From: Photobacterium sp. SKA34
GTDB lineage: Bacteria; Pseudomonadota; Gammaproteobacteria; Enterobacterales; Vibrionaceae
Assembly: GCF_000153325.1 (NCBI RefSeq)
Contig: NZ_CH724141.1
Location: 143,346 to 185,752 of the forward strand
Length of the DNA: 42,407 bases
Direction: 5' to 3'
Shown: positions 26,429-36,787 of the stretch, piece by piece
Layout of the letters: each line of letters starts with the position of its first letter
Numbering within the stretch: the first letter of the stretch is position 1
Notes under the pieces: model-generated
The model's database searches: none
What the model was told of the DNA's origin: nothing
The model's input: the letters and a program-made list of their open reading frames with translations, nothing else
Made by a program: the position numbers and the translations under genes

Positions 26429-27547
26429 TTAACCACGGTAGTAACGTTGTGGGACAAATGGCATTTTTTCGATCGTCATCGGTAACTTCTTACCTCGAAC
26501 CTCAGCGTATACCGTTTCACCTAGCTTATTAGCTTCTGTGGCAATGTACCCCATTGCGACAGGAATACCTTTTGTTGGGCCAAATGTTCCACTCGTTACA
26601 ATACCGATTTCATTGTCTTCGGCATCAAATAACTTTGTCCCTTCTCGCACAGGTGCTTTTGATTGCCCCACTAACCCCACACGTTTTCTTAAAACCTGTT
26701 TAGTTTGTAATTGCTCTAAAATGATATCAGCGCCGGGAAAACCACCTTCACGTACACCACCAGCACGACGACTTGGCGTAATTGCCCACATTAAGCTCGC
26801 TTCAAATGGCGTTGTTGTAGGGTCAAGATCGTGCCCATATAAACATAATCCGCACTCTAAACGTAGTGAATCTCTCGCACCAAGACCAATCCATTCCACT
26901 TCATTAAACGCCAGCAACGCGCGTGCTAATTCTTCGGCTTTATCATTGGGTACAGAGATTTCATAACCATCTTCACCCGTATAACCTGACCGACTGACGT
27001 AACATTCAACGTCTAATAACGTCATTTTAGCCGCATCCATAAACACCATATCGCTAACCGTAGGGTTTAATTCAGCAAGTACCATAGCAGCCTTAGGACC
27101 TTGTAAGGCAAGTAACGCGCGATCTTCAATCACTTCTAATTCAACGCCATCTTTTAAATGGGCTTTTAAATGAGCAATATCTTGTTCTTTACAAGCCGCA
27201 TTAACGACTAGGAAAAGATGATCACCAAAATTCGTCACCATTAAATCATCTTCAATACCGCCATTCTCATTGGTAAAAACTGCATAACGCTGTTTACCTA
27301 CAGGTAAATCAAGAATATCAACAGGTACTAACGTTTCTAATAATGTAGCGGCATGTTGCCCTTTTAAGCGTACTTGCCCCATGTGTGATACATCGAACAA
27401 CCCAGCAGAATCACGACAATGTATATGCTCTTTTTTTACTCCTAAGCCATATTGCACAGGCATATCATAGCCAGCAAATGGTACCATTTTCGCTCCCATT
27501 TCAATGTGTAAGCCATGTAATGGGGTCTGCATAAGTTGTTGAGACAT
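26429..27547 (-). CDS. gcvT: Glycine cleavage system T protein (aminomethyltransferase)
   Basis: The 372-residue protein is typical GcvT. It starts with QTPLHGLHIEMGAKMVPFAGYDMPVQY, with the folate-site segment LFDVSHMGQ, then YTGEDGYEIS, and ends VPQRYYRG. It transfers the methylene carbon from the H-protein-bound intermediate to tetrahydrofolate, releasing ammonia. It is transcribed with the XRE-cupin regulator (84 bp gap, regulator first), away from gcvH and gcvP. This splits the usual gcvTHP order. Regulation through the divergent region 28259-28615 is likely. Confidence 0.95.
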   Translation of the reverse strand: MSQQLMQTPLHGLHIEMGAKMVPFAGYDMPVQYGLGVKKEHIHCRDSAGLFDVSHMGQVRLKGQHAATLLETLVPVDILDLPVGKQRYAVFTNENGGIEDDLMVTNFGDHLFLVVNAACKEQDIAHLKAHLKDGVELEVIEDRALLALQGPKAAMVLAELNPTVSDMVFMDAAKMTLLDVECYVSRSGYTGEDGYEISVPNDKAEELARALLAFNEVEWIGLGARDSLRLECGLCLYGHDLDPTTTPFEASLMWAITPSRRAGGVREGGFPGADIILEQLQTKQVLRKRVGLVGQSKAPVREGTKLFDAEDNEIGIVTSGTFGPTKGIPVAMGYIATEANKLGETVYAEVRGKKLPMTIEKMPFVPQRYYRG

Positions 27548-27631
27548 AGTTGCACTCCGTTATCTAGTTGGTGTCCATATAATTGGTAACGTAATTGTAA
27601 AATTGGTGATGCTTTAAGTCGTTCGATGGCA

Positions 27632-28258
27632 TTAAGATGCCGTCACCCAGAGAATTAACGCATCTTCTTCACTAACAGATGTCAGCATATGACCCATTGT
27701 CGCGTCGTAATAGGCAGAATCCCCTTCGACTAAATGAATCGGCTCATAAAATTCAGAGAAAAAAGTAATTTCGCCTTTTAATACCAGTAAAAATTCCTCG
27801 CCGTCATGGCGAATCCACTCGCTATAGTCATCAAAAGATCGTGCGGGCACGTGTGATTTAAACGGCATCATCTTTTTATTAGTTAATTGTGTAGCAAGCA
27901 GTTCATGTTCATAGGTTGAAGTAGGATGAGGTCGACCTTCACCATACCGCGTAATATCACGTCTGCCCGAAGCTGTGATGCTTTTAGGTGGTTCAAAAAG
28001 TTGGGGGATATCGATAGCCAACCCCGTAGCGAGTTTCTGCATCGCTTGATACGTGGGTGATATTTGCTCGTTTTCAATCTTTGACAAGGTTGAACGTGCA
28101 AGTCCTGTACGCTTACTGGCTTCTTCAAGAGTTAGACCTAAAGAAACACGAATTTCTTTTAGCCTCTCACCTAACTTTAAAGGCGCAATATGCTCTGCGG
28201 CTTGAGTTTTTTCGATCCGCATCGATGGATAAACATCCTGGATATATTCATCTGTCAT
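27632..28258 (-). CDS. XRE-family regulator with C-terminal cupin domain, probable glycine-cleavage regulator
   Basis: The start is the ATG at 28258 (MTDEYIQDVYPSMR), with AGGAAG about 6 nt upstream; the longer frame to 28312 lacks a site. The 208-residue protein has a Cro/C1-type helix-turn-helix (LGERLKEIRVSLGLTLEEAS and TGLARSTLSKIENEQISP, about residues 28-80). A cupin domain follows (about 135-205: HDGEEFLLVLKGEI, VEGDSAYYDATMGHML). Such proteins sense small ligands via the cupin. Its place between gcvT and gcvH makes a glycine-cleavage role very likely, by context. Candidate operators are described separately. Confidence 0.87.
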   Translation of the reverse strand: MTDEYIQDVYPSMRIEKTQAAEHIAPLKLGERLKEIRVSLGLTLEEASKRTGLARSTLSKIENEQISPTYQAMQKLATGLAIDIPQLFEPPKSITASGRRDITRYGEGRPHPTSTYEHELLATQLTNKKMMPFKSHVPARSFDDYSEWIRHDGEEFLLVLKGEITFFSEFYEPIHLVEGDSAYYDATMGHMLTSVSEEDALILWVTAS

Positions 28259-28312
28259 ATCACTTCCTTTTTCTTCTCCCACCCACACACCACAACTCTC
28301 GACCCTCATCAT

Positions 28313-28330
28313 AGTTTCTTATAGGAAACT
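28313..28330. promoter_or_regulatory. Candidate operator of the XRE-cupin regulator
   Basis: AGTTTCTTATAGGAAACT is symmetrical at 16 of 18 positions. It lies 55 bp upstream of the regulator start. Its right-hand complement CTATAAGAAACT recurs exactly at 28561-28572, upstream of gcvH. Confidence 0.5.
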
Positions 28331-28453
28331 TAATAAAACTCACATCACAAAGTCATGATCTTTTTTAAAAAAATGTTACCTACGAGGCATACATTATCGT
28401 TAAATCCATTTATAAATAGGTAATATTATGGATTTAGTGATGAAAATTAGCGT

Positions 28454-28482
28454 TTGTTAACTAAATTTAAACTTAGTATAAC
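28454..28482 (+). promoter_or_regulatory. Sigma-70 promoter candidate for gcvH-gcvP
   Basis: TTGTTA (28454-28459) and TATAAC (28477-28482) are 17 bp apart and match the -35 and -10 consensus at 4 and 5 of 6 positions. Transcription would start near 28489, upstream of the PurR-like box. Confidence 0.55.
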
Positions 28483-28510
28483 CATATTAGAAACAAATCA
28501 ACATGACAAA

Positions 28511-28526
28511 TAGCAAACGTTTGCGT
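28511..28526. promoter_or_regulatory. PurR-like operator upstream of gcvH-gcvP
   Basis: The core GCAAACGTTTGC (28513-28524) is a perfect 12-bp palindrome and, with flanks, TAGCAAACGTTTGCGT matches the E. coli PurR consensus ACGCAAACGTTTGCGT at 14 of 16 positions. PurR represses the gcv operon in E. coli. It lies just downstream of the predicted start site, where it could block elongation or initiation. Confidence 0.8.
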
Positions 28527-28615
28527 AGAATCACACAATAGATATTGAAAACGTGTTCCACTATAAGAAACTTTTATCAAATAACCATATAACCGGTGGG
28601 TTAAGGAGTACAAAC

Positions 28616-28996
28616 ATGGAATCAACATTAAAGTTTACCAGTAGCCACGAATGGATCCGTAATAACGGTGATGGAACAGTGACGGTTGGTATTTCTGATC
28701 ATGCGCAAGGTTTATTAGGCGATGTGGTATTTGTTGATTTACCTGAAGTTGGTGATACGACAGATGCTGGTGATGCATTCTCTTTAGTGGAATCAGTAAA
28801 AGCCGCTTCTGACATTTACGCCCCTATCACAGGTGAAGTTGTTGCCATTAATGAAGATTTAGAAGACAGCCCTGAACTGGTTAATGAAGAACCTTATGAA
28901 GGCGGCTGGATTGCAACCATCAAGCTTAGCAATACTGATGAATTGACAACATTAATTGATGCTGAAACCTATCTTGCTTCAATTGAAGAAGACTAA
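28616..28996 (+). CDS. gcvH: Glycine cleavage system H protein
   Basis: The start is the ATG at 28616 ([13 protein letters not shown]), preceded by AAGGAG 7 nt upstream. The 126-residue protein has the family length and fold. Lipoylated Lys62 lies in [14 protein letters not shown]. It carries the aminomethyl intermediate between the P, T and L proteins. gcvP follows 120 bp downstream, with a hairpin between. The dihydrolipoamide dehydrogenase is not in the window. Confidence 0.96.
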   Translation: MESTLKFTSSHEWIRNNGDGTVTVGISDHAQGLLGDVVFVDLPEVGDTTDAGDAFSLVESVKAASDIYAPITGEVVAINEDLEDSPELVNEEPYEGGWIATIKLSNTDELTTLIDAETYLASIEED

Positions 28997-29004
28997 ATTA
29001 TAAA

Positions 29005-29037
29005 AACAAAGATCGGGTACAACACTCGATCTTTGTT
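29005..29037 (+). other. Intercistronic hairpin between gcvH and gcvP
   Basis: AACAAAGATCG (29005-29015) and CGATCTTTGTT (29027-29037) form an 11-bp perfect stem with an 11-nt loop. The tail GCTTTGCC is a poor T run, so partial termination or mRNA stabilisation is more likely than full termination; it could set H protein above P protein. Confidence 0.65.
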
Positions 29038-29116
29038 GCTTTGCCATTTACAGCATTACCGATGAATATCCCTAAGGCCAGACACTGGTAATTAGGACAA
29101 CGTTCAGGAAAGAACC

Positions 29117-31996
29117 ATGACCAATACTACTTTTCTTCAAGCTCTCAGTGACGATAACGATTTTTCACATCGCCATAATGGCCCTAATGCACTCGAACAA
29201 CAGCGAATGTTAGAAACTATAGGTGTCGGTAGTATTGACCAACTTATAGCGCAAACCGTTCCTGCTTCCATTCGTTTAACAGAGCCGATGACATTACCAC
29301 AGGCACAAAGTGAAGCGGCAATGCTGGCAGAACTTAAACAAATCGCTGGCAAAAACATCATCAATAAAAGTTATATTGGTCAGGGTTATTACAACACGTT
29401 TACCCCAAATGTTATTCTGCGTAATGTATTAGAGAACCCTGGTTGGTATACCGCTTATACCCCTTACCAACCAGAAATCTCTCAAGGACGTTTAGAATCT
29501 CTGCTTAACTATCAACAAATGATCATGGATCTAACCGCCATGGAGCTGGCTAATGCATCACTACTAGATGAAGCCACTGCCGCAGCGGAAGCCATGACAC
29601 TATGTAAGCGCGCAGGTAAAAACAAAAGCAATGCGTTTTTCATCTCAACTGATCTTCACCCTCAAACCATTGATGTTGTTACTACACGTGCAAAATACAT
29701 TGGTTTTGAAATCATTACAGGCAGTGTAGAAGATCTCGCGAAACACGATGTATTCGGTGCTTTACTGCAATACCCTGCCAGTAATGGTGAATTAAAAGAT
29801 CTAACCGACATCATTGACGCGGCACATGATAAGAAAACATTAGTCGCGGTGGCGTCTGATCTACTGGCATTAACCGTATTAAAAGCACCGGGTGAGATGG
29901 GCGCTGATGTGGTTATTGGTAGTGCGCAACGCTTTGGTGTACCGATGGGCTTTGGTGGTCCACATGCTGGCTTTATGGCAACCAAAGATAAACACAAACG
30001 TACTATGCCGGGTCGTGTCATTGGCGTATCTAAAGATGCCAAAGGCAATCAAGCACTACGCATGGCAATGCAAACCCGTGAACAGCACATCCGACGTGAA
30101 AAAGCGACTTCAAACATTTGTACAGCGCAAGCACTGCTTGCCAACATGGCAGCGTTTTATGCCCTGTACCATGGTCCTGAAGGCTTAAAGAAAATAGGTC
30201 GTCGTGTTCACCACTTTACAGCCGTTTTAGCTGCTGGTTTACGCAATAATGGTTTTGAACTAGAAAACCAACACTTCTTCGACACGCTAACAATCAAAAC
30301 AGGCACTAAAACTAACACGCTATATCAAAAAGCACTTGATGCCGGTGTTAACCTTCGTAAATACAGCGATAAGCTAGGTGTAAGTATTGATGAAACCACC
30401 CTTGCTGAAGATATCGAGCAGTTACTTGGCTTATTTACTAATCAAGATCTTAAAGTATCGATGTTCAGTGATGACATTGCTGCTGATGAGTTTGCTGCGA
30501 TTCCACCAGCGTGTCGCCGAAGCAGTGCATACCTAACCCACTCTGTGTTTAGCCGCTACCATAGCGAAACACAGATGATGCGTTATATGAAGCAGCTAGA
30601 AAACAAGGACTACTCATTAACTCACGGTATGATCCCACTGGGTAGCTGTACCATGAAGCTAAATGCAGTAGCAGAAATGATCCCTGTCACTTGGCCTGAG
30701 TTTGGACAACTGCACCCATTTGCACCACAAGCACAAACATTAGGTTACCAAGAATTAGCTAAAAACCTATCTGAAATGCTGTGCTCAATCACGGGTTATG
30801 ATGCGTTCTCGCTACAACCAAATTCTGGTGCACAAGGTGAATATGCCGGTCTAATCGCTATTCAGCGTTACCATGAAGCCAATGGCGATAGCCACCGTAA
30901 TGTTTGTTTGATCCCAAGCTCTGCGCACGGTACTAACCCAGCGTCTGCGGCAATGGTTTCAATGAAAGTAGTGGTAGTGGGCTGTGATGAGTTAGGTAAT
31001 ATCGATATTAATGATCTAAAAGCCAAAATCGAAAAACACCGTGATGCGCTGTCATGTATCATGATCACCTACCCGTCTACCCATGGCGTGTATGAAGAAG
31101 CAGTACAAGAAGTGTGTGATCTTGTCCATGAAGCTGGCGGTCAGGTTTACCTTGATGGTGCTAACATGAACGCGCAAGTAGGTTTAACTAGCCCAGGCTT
31201 TATTGGCTCGGATGTTTCCCACTTAAACCTACACAAAACCTTCTGTATTCCTCACGGTGGTGGCGGCCCAGGTATGGGACCTATTGGTGTTAAATCGCAC
31301 CTTACACCGTTCTTACCGGGACATGTTGAAGGTACAAATAGCGATGAACAGCAATATGCCGTGTCTGCGGCAGCATTAGGTTCAGCGTCTATTTTGCCTA
31401 TCTCTTACGCTTACATAGCGATGATGGGAGAACAAGGTTTAACCCAAGCCACTGAACTTGCCATTTTAAATGCAAATTACGTAATGGAACGCCTTCGTCC
31501 ACACTACCCTGTTTTATACCGTGGTACTGAAGGCCGTATTGCGCACGAATGTATTATTGATTTACGTCCAATCAAAGATGCCTCTGGCATTTCAGAAGAA
31601 GACATCGCAAAACGATTAATGGATTATGGCTTCCATGCCCCAACCATGTCGTTCCCTGTTGCTGGCACATTAATGATTGAGCCAACTGAATCTGAAGACA
31701 TTGCAGAGCTTGACCGCTTCTGTGACGCGATGATTGCGATTAAAGAAGAAATCAACCTTGTTCAATCTGGCGAGTGGCCATTAGACGATAATCCACTGGT
31801 TAACGCACCGCACAGCCAAGTTGATATGATGGAATCAGAGTGGAACCACGCTTATAGCCGTGAAGTCGCTTGTTTCCCATCAGCACACACGAAAGCAGCG
31901 AAATACTGGCCGAGTGTTAACCGTGTTGATAACGTATTTGGCGACCGAAATCTTGTATGTTCTTGCCCAAGTATTGAGAACTATATTGAAGACTAA
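29117..31996 (+). CDS. gcvP: Glycine cleavage system P protein (glycine decarboxylase)
   Basis: The 959-residue single-chain P protein matches the E. coli length of about 957. It starts with [21 protein letters not shown] and has [19 protein letters not shown] and [13 protein letters not shown]. The pyridoxal-phosphate lysine lies in [18 protein letters not shown] near residue 705. It decarboxylates glycine and passes the aminomethyl group to lipoyl-GcvH. AGGAAAG precedes the ATG. A strong terminator ends the unit, so gcvH-gcvP is a two-gene operon. No glyA is present here. Confidence 0.97.
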   Translation: MTNTTFLQALSDDNDFSHRHNGPNALEQQRMLETIGVGSIDQLIAQTVPASIRLTEPMTLPQAQSEAAMLAELKQIAGKNIINKSYIGQGYYNTFTPNVILRNVLENPGWYTAYTPYQPEISQGRLESLLNYQQMIMDLTAMELANASLLDEATAAAEAMTLCKRAGKNKSNAFFISTDLHPQTIDVVTTRAKYIGFEIITGSVEDLAKHDVFGALLQYPASNGELKDLTDIIDAAHDKKTLVAVASDLLALTVLKAPGEMGADVVIGSAQRFGVPMGFGGPHAGFMATKDKHKRTMPGRVIGVSKDAKGNQALRMAMQTREQHIRREKATSNICTAQALLANMAAFYALYHGPEGLKKIGRRVHHFTAVLAAGLRNNGFELENQHFFDTLTIKTGTKTNTLYQKALDAGVNLRKYSDKLGVSIDETTLAEDIEQLLGLFTNQDLKVSMFSDDIAADEFAAIPPACRRSSAYLTHSVFSRYHSETQMMRYMKQLENKDYSLTHGMIPLGSCTMKLNAVAEMIPVTWPEFGQLHPFAPQAQTLGYQELAKNLSEMLCSITGYDAFSLQPNSGAQGEYAGLIAIQRYHEANGDSHRNVCLIPSSAHGTNPASAAMVSMKVVVVGCDELGNIDINDLKAKIEKHRDALSCIMITYPSTHGVYEEAVQEVCDLVHEAGGQVYLDGANMNAQVGLTSPGFIGSDVSHLNLHKTFCIPHGGGGPGMGPIGVKSHLTPFLPGHVEGTNSDEQQYAVSAAALGSASILPISYAYIAMMGEQGLTQATELAILNANYVMERLRPHYPVLYRGTEGRIAHECIIDLRPIKDASGISEEDIAKRLMDYGFHAPTMSFPVAGTLMIEPTESEDIAELDRFCDAMIAIKEEINLVQSGEWPLDDNPLVNAPHSQVDMMESEWNHAYSREVACFPSAHTKAAKYWPSVNRVDNVFGDRNLVCSCPSIENYIED

Positions 31997-32046
31997 AGCC
32001 TATTTGAGATAAAGAATAACATTCGTTAACTTATAGCAAAACCTAA

Positions 32047-32076
32047 AAGCGAACCCATAAGGTTCGCTTTTTTTTA
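32047..32076 (+). terminator. Rho-independent terminator after gcvP
   Basis: AAGCGAACC (32047-32055) pairs with GGTTCGCTT (32061-32069) around a 5-nt loop, followed by a run of T. Confidence 0.93.
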
Positions 32077-32237
32077 TGAGCAGAATAGATATACATTTTG
32101 AAACATTCGCTTGATGGTTAGCGTAATAATAATAGTCATAACAATATCGTAGAATCGCTAACTCACATTTGGACATTAACTAGTTTACTGATAAGTCCGT
32201 TTAACTCATTTTTCTCAATTTAGGTTTACTTAAAGTA

Positions 32238-32525
32238 TTAATTGATTAAAAAGGCAAGCTCAGGAGATGTCTTGCTTGGTACAAACTCTGTTATTTCGTA
32301 ATTGGCTAGATTATAAATTTTAAAAGGGTCATTATTTAGTATTGTCTCTAGTTCACTGCGATTTTCAGCTTGTGCAAGAATAATCCCACCAGTGCGGGGA
32401 ACTTTTCTACCAGAAGCTATGAAAATACCTAACTCGTAGTACTTATTTAGGTACTCAATATGATCTTCAAGGTACTTATCAACTTCAGACATTTCACTAA
32501 TATAAGTTAAAGATACAATAAACAT
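32238..32525 (-). CDS. YciI-family protein
   Basis: The 95-residue protein is a single YciI-like (dimeric alpha/beta barrel) domain. It starts MFIVSLTYI, with DKYLEDHIEYLNKYYELGIF carrying the conserved aspartate and histidine (Asp21, His22), then ASGRKVPRTGGIILAQ and NDPF. Family members are small enzymes or cofactors of unclear role; some dechlorinate or act with other oxidoreductases. GAGGA lies about 6 nt before the ATG. It stands alone, about 180 bp from the insertion sequence. Confidence 0.85.
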   Translation of the reverse strand: MFIVSLTYISEMSEVDKYLEDHIEYLNKYYELGIFIASGRKVPRTGGIILAQAENRSELETILNNDPFKIYNLANYEITEFVPSKTSPELAFLIN

Positions 32526-32650
32526 TGTGAATCCTCGTTTAAATTATCGTTGGCCATAGTAAGAGGAAATGATGCATTAAACCCTTTCTTTGTGCACTCT
32601 TTGAGAAGAAGCATCACATAAATTAGTACTTTACGCCATATTCAGATAAG

Positions 32651-32686
32651 AAAAACAACGACAAAAACAACGACAAAAACAACGAG
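32651..32686. repeat. 12-bp tandem repeat, three copies
   Basis: The unit AAAAACAACGAC occurs at 32651-32662 and 32663-32674, then as AAAAACAACGAG at 32675-32686. It lies 23 bp from the insertion sequence. All three frames are open through the repeat but no gene is supported. Confidence 0.85.
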
Positions 32687-32717
32687 AAGATCCTAACTTT
32701 AATGATCGTTGTAGTGG

Positions 32718-33895
<1,178 letters not shown>

Positions 33896-33989
33896 AGTGT
33901 CACCTGTTAACGTATGAAGTGATGATATCACCTCTAACTAAGTGACCAAATTCACTATGCCACTACACGTCGACAATAGTAAGAAGTTT

Positions 33990-34250
33990 TCAACTAATAT
34001 ACGCAATTTTTCTTTCACTGAAATGATATTTTTCATGCAAAAATCTCTCTAAATTATCTCCATTAAACTTTTTATCACACTTAGTAACTATAAAAGAATG
34101 TCGTTGTGCGCCTTTGACAAGCACAAAAAGTATAACGCCATAAGCTATGCCTTTTTTAGACAATTCATAACGTTTATTACCGGATAAACACCCCGCGTTA
34201 AAAGCAGCATACATATCTGTTAAATTAAATACTTTATCTCTATCATCCAA
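33990..34250 (-). CDS. Doubtful small ORF of unknown function
   Basis: An 86-codon frame begins at a TTG and has no ribosome binding site; an internal ATG (MYAAFNAGCLSGNKRYELSK) is the only standard start. The sequence looks protein-like (KKGIAYGVILFVLVKG, then KKFNGDNLERFLHEKYHF), with a possible short hydrophobic strand, so it may be the remains of a gene whose start was lost. It ends 22 bp before the insertion sequence and is not cut by it. I do not recognise a family. Confidence 0.35.
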   Translation of the reverse strand: MDDRDKVFNLTDMYAAFNAGCLSGNKRYELSKKGIAYGVILFVLVKGAQRHSFIVTKCDKKFNGDNLERFLHEKYHFSERKIAYIS

Positions 34251-34864
34251 AAATAAGAATTTTGATTATTTATATATCTAGGTAGTCCAATAAATTAACT
34301 TTTAATATTTTTTTTACGATAGATATAACATTAGATTGCTTTCGAGTGGCAAACTAAACCCTATACCCGCTGTCTATCGATAATATTTTAATATATAACA
34401 GCGTACTCGAATTACATTATTCACTTTTTAGTAAATAAACCCAATCCATATAAGAATAAAGCTATATTTTTTCATCCACATTACTTTAAATATTAACGAC
34501 TATAGTTAACGTTACACTTTTAGGTATTTATAAAATAATAAATCCGTTTCTAACGCAAAAAATTTGAATTAACTTAAGGATAGGGATATTTAACAAAAGA
34601 AACATTAATAATAAAAACTAATTTTTAATTTATAAATTAAATTAACAAAGTGAAATAAACTCGTAACCGATTGTTATATTTATACAACCATTATCTTAAC
34701 CATAAAAAGAATTTTAAAACTCAGAAACCCTAGAATCCACTCAATTAGATTCAATGATAATAGGTATAAATATTTTCATATAAAATTACTCTATGTGATA
34801 TTTTGCGCAAATCATTTATTTCCTCTGAAATATTATTATGGAGAATATTTATAAGGAGTAATAA
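34251..34864. other. AT-rich intergenic region upstream of the C69 dipeptidase
   Basis: The region has 614 bp of extremely AT-rich DNA with no supported gene. It contains the left copy of a ~80-bp inverted repeat (34446-34523). The dipeptidase promoter should lie in the last 150 bp; GGAG sits about 9 nt before the ATG. Confidence 0.5.
34446..34523 (+). repeat. Left copy of an ~80-bp inverted repeat flanking the dipeptidase
   Basis: This segment is complementary in reverse to 36489-36568. The last 19 bp, GTTAACGTTACACTTTTAG (34505-34523), are perfect; CCATATAAGAA at the other end and TTCATCCACAT in the middle are also shared in order. Overall identity is roughly three quarters by eye. Confidence 0.8.
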
Positions 34865-36334
34865 ATGAAAATTAAATTAATCAGCATCCTTACTGCTGCT
34901 TGTATGACATCTTCAACATTTGCTTGTACAACTATCTTAGTTGGTAGTGAAGCATCTTCTGATGGTAGTTTTATAATTGCAAGAAATGCGGATCATAGTT
35001 CACTTGTTAATCAGCACTGGTTTTATCATCAGCCACAAACTAATGAAGGTGGTGAATTTAAATCGACTGGTAACGGATTTACTTATGCTTTACCGAAGAA
35101 TAGTCTTGGATTTAGTAGCTTCTCTAAAGCTAAAACAAACGATAAATCTTTTGGTTCTGCAGGTTTTAATGAACTTGGCATTGGCATGTCAGCAACAGAA
35201 ACAATTTATAATAACCCTAAGTTACTGAAAGTTGATCCTTATAATGAAGCAACAGGAATTAATGAAGATTCTATAGTAAACGTAATCTTACCTCGTATTC
35301 ACTCAGCTAAAGAAGGAGTAGAAGTTCTAGGCAAAATTATAGAAGATAAAGGTGCAGCAGAAGGGTTTGGTGTTGCTTTTGTTGATCGAGACGGCATTTG
35401 GTATTTAGAAACAGGCAGTGGTCATCAATGGATGGCTACAAAAATAGAAAATGATAAGTATTTTGTTTCAGCAAATCAGGGGCGTCTGCAAAAAATAGAT
35501 CTTAATGATAAAGATAATTATCTATCTAGTCCTTACTTGATCAAGTTTGCTCAAAAAAATGGATTATACGATCCAGATAAAGATAGTGAATTTAATTTTC
35601 ATAAAATATACTCCGTTGATAATGTAAATGATATTACTTACAACTACCCTCGTGTTTATGAACTCCAGCATCTCTATAACGATCAAATAAAAACAACCTT
35701 AGATAAGCCTTTACAGTTTCCTGTATTTAAGTCACCAAGTGAGAAACTTAGTGTTAATGATGTAAAAGAAGGGCTAAGAAATCACTATCAAGGTTCGAGT
35801 CATGATCCTTACGCTAATAGCAATCCTAAAGAGTTATATCGACCAGTTTCAGTATTTCGTGCATATCAGTCCCATATTTTACAAGTAAGACCAAATTTAC
35901 CTAAGTCAATTGGTGAAGTTGCTTATATTGGCTGGGGGATGACGGATTTAACACCTTATATTGCATTCTATCAAGGGGCTAAAATTCCAGCAATATACAA
36001 AACAGGGGTTGGTACAAAAGCAGATAATATCTCTGCTTATTGGCAAATGCGGAAAGTGCAGACATTGGCGATGACTAATTACAATGAATTTGCACCGATA
36101 GTAAAAGCTGCTTATAAAAATTTTGAGGAAAAACAAGCCAATTTAATGAAAGATACAGAAAAGCAATATTTAGAATTGGTAAAAACGGATCCTAAAAAAG
36201 CCCAGATACTATTAAATAACTTCGAACAGCAAGTTACACAACAAGCTATGGCTACGGCTCGTGAGCTTGAAAATACATTATTTACCAAGCTGACATATAA
36301 TATTGATGAGACATACCATTTCAGTGGTGCATAA
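34865..36334 (+). CDS. Exported C69-family dipeptidase
   Basis: The 489-residue protein has a signal peptide ending at Ala20, and Cys21 (FACTTILVG) would become the N-terminal nucleophile after cleavage. This arrangement is typical of peptidase C69 (PepD-like, Ntn-hydrolase fold). IIARNADH and ESGFNELGIGMSATETIY-type segments follow, then GFGVAFVDRDGIWYLETGSGHQW, the family core. It would cleave dipeptides in the periplasm. GGAG precedes the start and a terminator follows. The gene stands alone between two copies of an inverted repeat. Confidence 0.9.
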   Translation: MKIKLISILTAACMTSSTFACTTILVGSEASSDGSFIIARNADHSSLVNQHWFYHQPQTNEGGEFKSTGNGFTYALPKNSLGFSSFSKAKTNDKSFGSAGFNELGIGMSATETIYNNPKLLKVDPYNEATGINEDSIVNVILPRIHSAKEGVEVLGKIIEDKGAAEGFGVAFVDRDGIWYLETGSGHQWMATKIENDKYFVSANQGRLQKIDLNDKDNYLSSPYLIKFAQKNGLYDPDKDSEFNFHKIYSVDNVNDITYNYPRVYELQHLYNDQIKTTLDKPLQFPVFKSPSEKLSVNDVKEGLRNHYQGSSHDPYANSNPKELYRPVSVFRAYQSHILQVRPNLPKSIGEVAYIGWGMTDLTPYIAFYQGAKIPAIYKTGVGTKADNISAYWQMRKVQTLAMTNYNEFAPIVKAAYKNFEEKQANLMKDTEKQYLELVKTDPKKAQILLNNFEQQVTQQAMATARELENTLFTKLTYNIDETYHFSGA

Positions 36335-36359
36335 AGCATAGTCGCAAATGACATATTAA

Positions 36360-36385
36360 AAGCGGCGTTTCACGCTGCTTTTTTT
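36360..36385 (+). terminator. Rho-independent terminator after the dipeptidase
   Basis: AAGCGGCGT (36360-36368) pairs with ACGCTGCTT (36372-36380), one G-U pair, a 3-nt loop, then a T run. Confidence 0.88.
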
Positions 36386-36488
36386 ATTCCACGTTAATTA
36401 ATAATTTTTATCTTTTTTAAATCGATTTTCTCGCTTGAGAGTAAGGTATATTAATCAGGCAGTTTTAAAGAGAATATGTTCCATGTGG

Positions 36489-36568
36489 CTAAAAGTGTAA
36501 CGTTAACATTAATAATTAATATCTAAGTTTATGTGGATGAACAGAAAGAAAGTTATGTTCTTATATGG
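36489..36568 (-). repeat. Right copy of the ~80-bp inverted repeat
   Basis: This is the reverse-complement partner of 34446-34523. CTAAAAGTGTAACGTTAAC (36489-36507) is the exact complement of the left copy's inner end. It lies about 155 bp after the dipeptidase stop. Confidence 0.8.
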
Positions 36569-36787
36569 CACGTTGTTTCTCTACTGATAGAAATTGAATA
36601 ATGCAATGTTAGCAAACTCATTTCTGTCCAAACCTTCATAGTTGGCACTTCGTAGCTCATATGACTTCATAATTAAGAAATGCCCCGAGATAATTTAGAT
36701 TTAAAGTATCTGTAACATCTGGGACATGCGTTTAGCCTACGAAAAATTATTCTAAATAAAGCTATCCAACCAATGGCCTACTAATCA

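Larger units (their letters stand above)
28259..28615. promoter_or_regulatory. Divergent control region of the glycine-cleavage locus
   Basis: These 357 bp separate the regulator-gcvT unit from gcvH-gcvP. They hold a near-perfect palindrome at 28313-28330, a sigma-70-like promoter at 28454-28482, a PurR-like box at 28511-28526 and a second copy of half the palindrome at 28561-28572. No glycine riboswitch core was seen. Confidence 0.7.
36335..36787. other. Intergenic region between the dipeptidase and eda
   Basis: The region has 453 bp without a supported gene. It holds the dipeptidase terminator (36360-36385) and the right copy of the inverted repeat (36489-36568). No clear terminator for the eda transcript, which runs into it from the right, was found. 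Confidence 0.5.

Noticed and set aside
28331..28615. Glycine riboswitch upstream of gcvH
   Set aside because: No conserved riboswitch core or paired P1 stem was found; the region is explained by a promoter, a PurR-like box and a repeated palindrome.
33990..34250. Gene disrupted by the insertion sequence
   Set aside because: The frame ends 22 bp before the element and nothing on the other side continues it.
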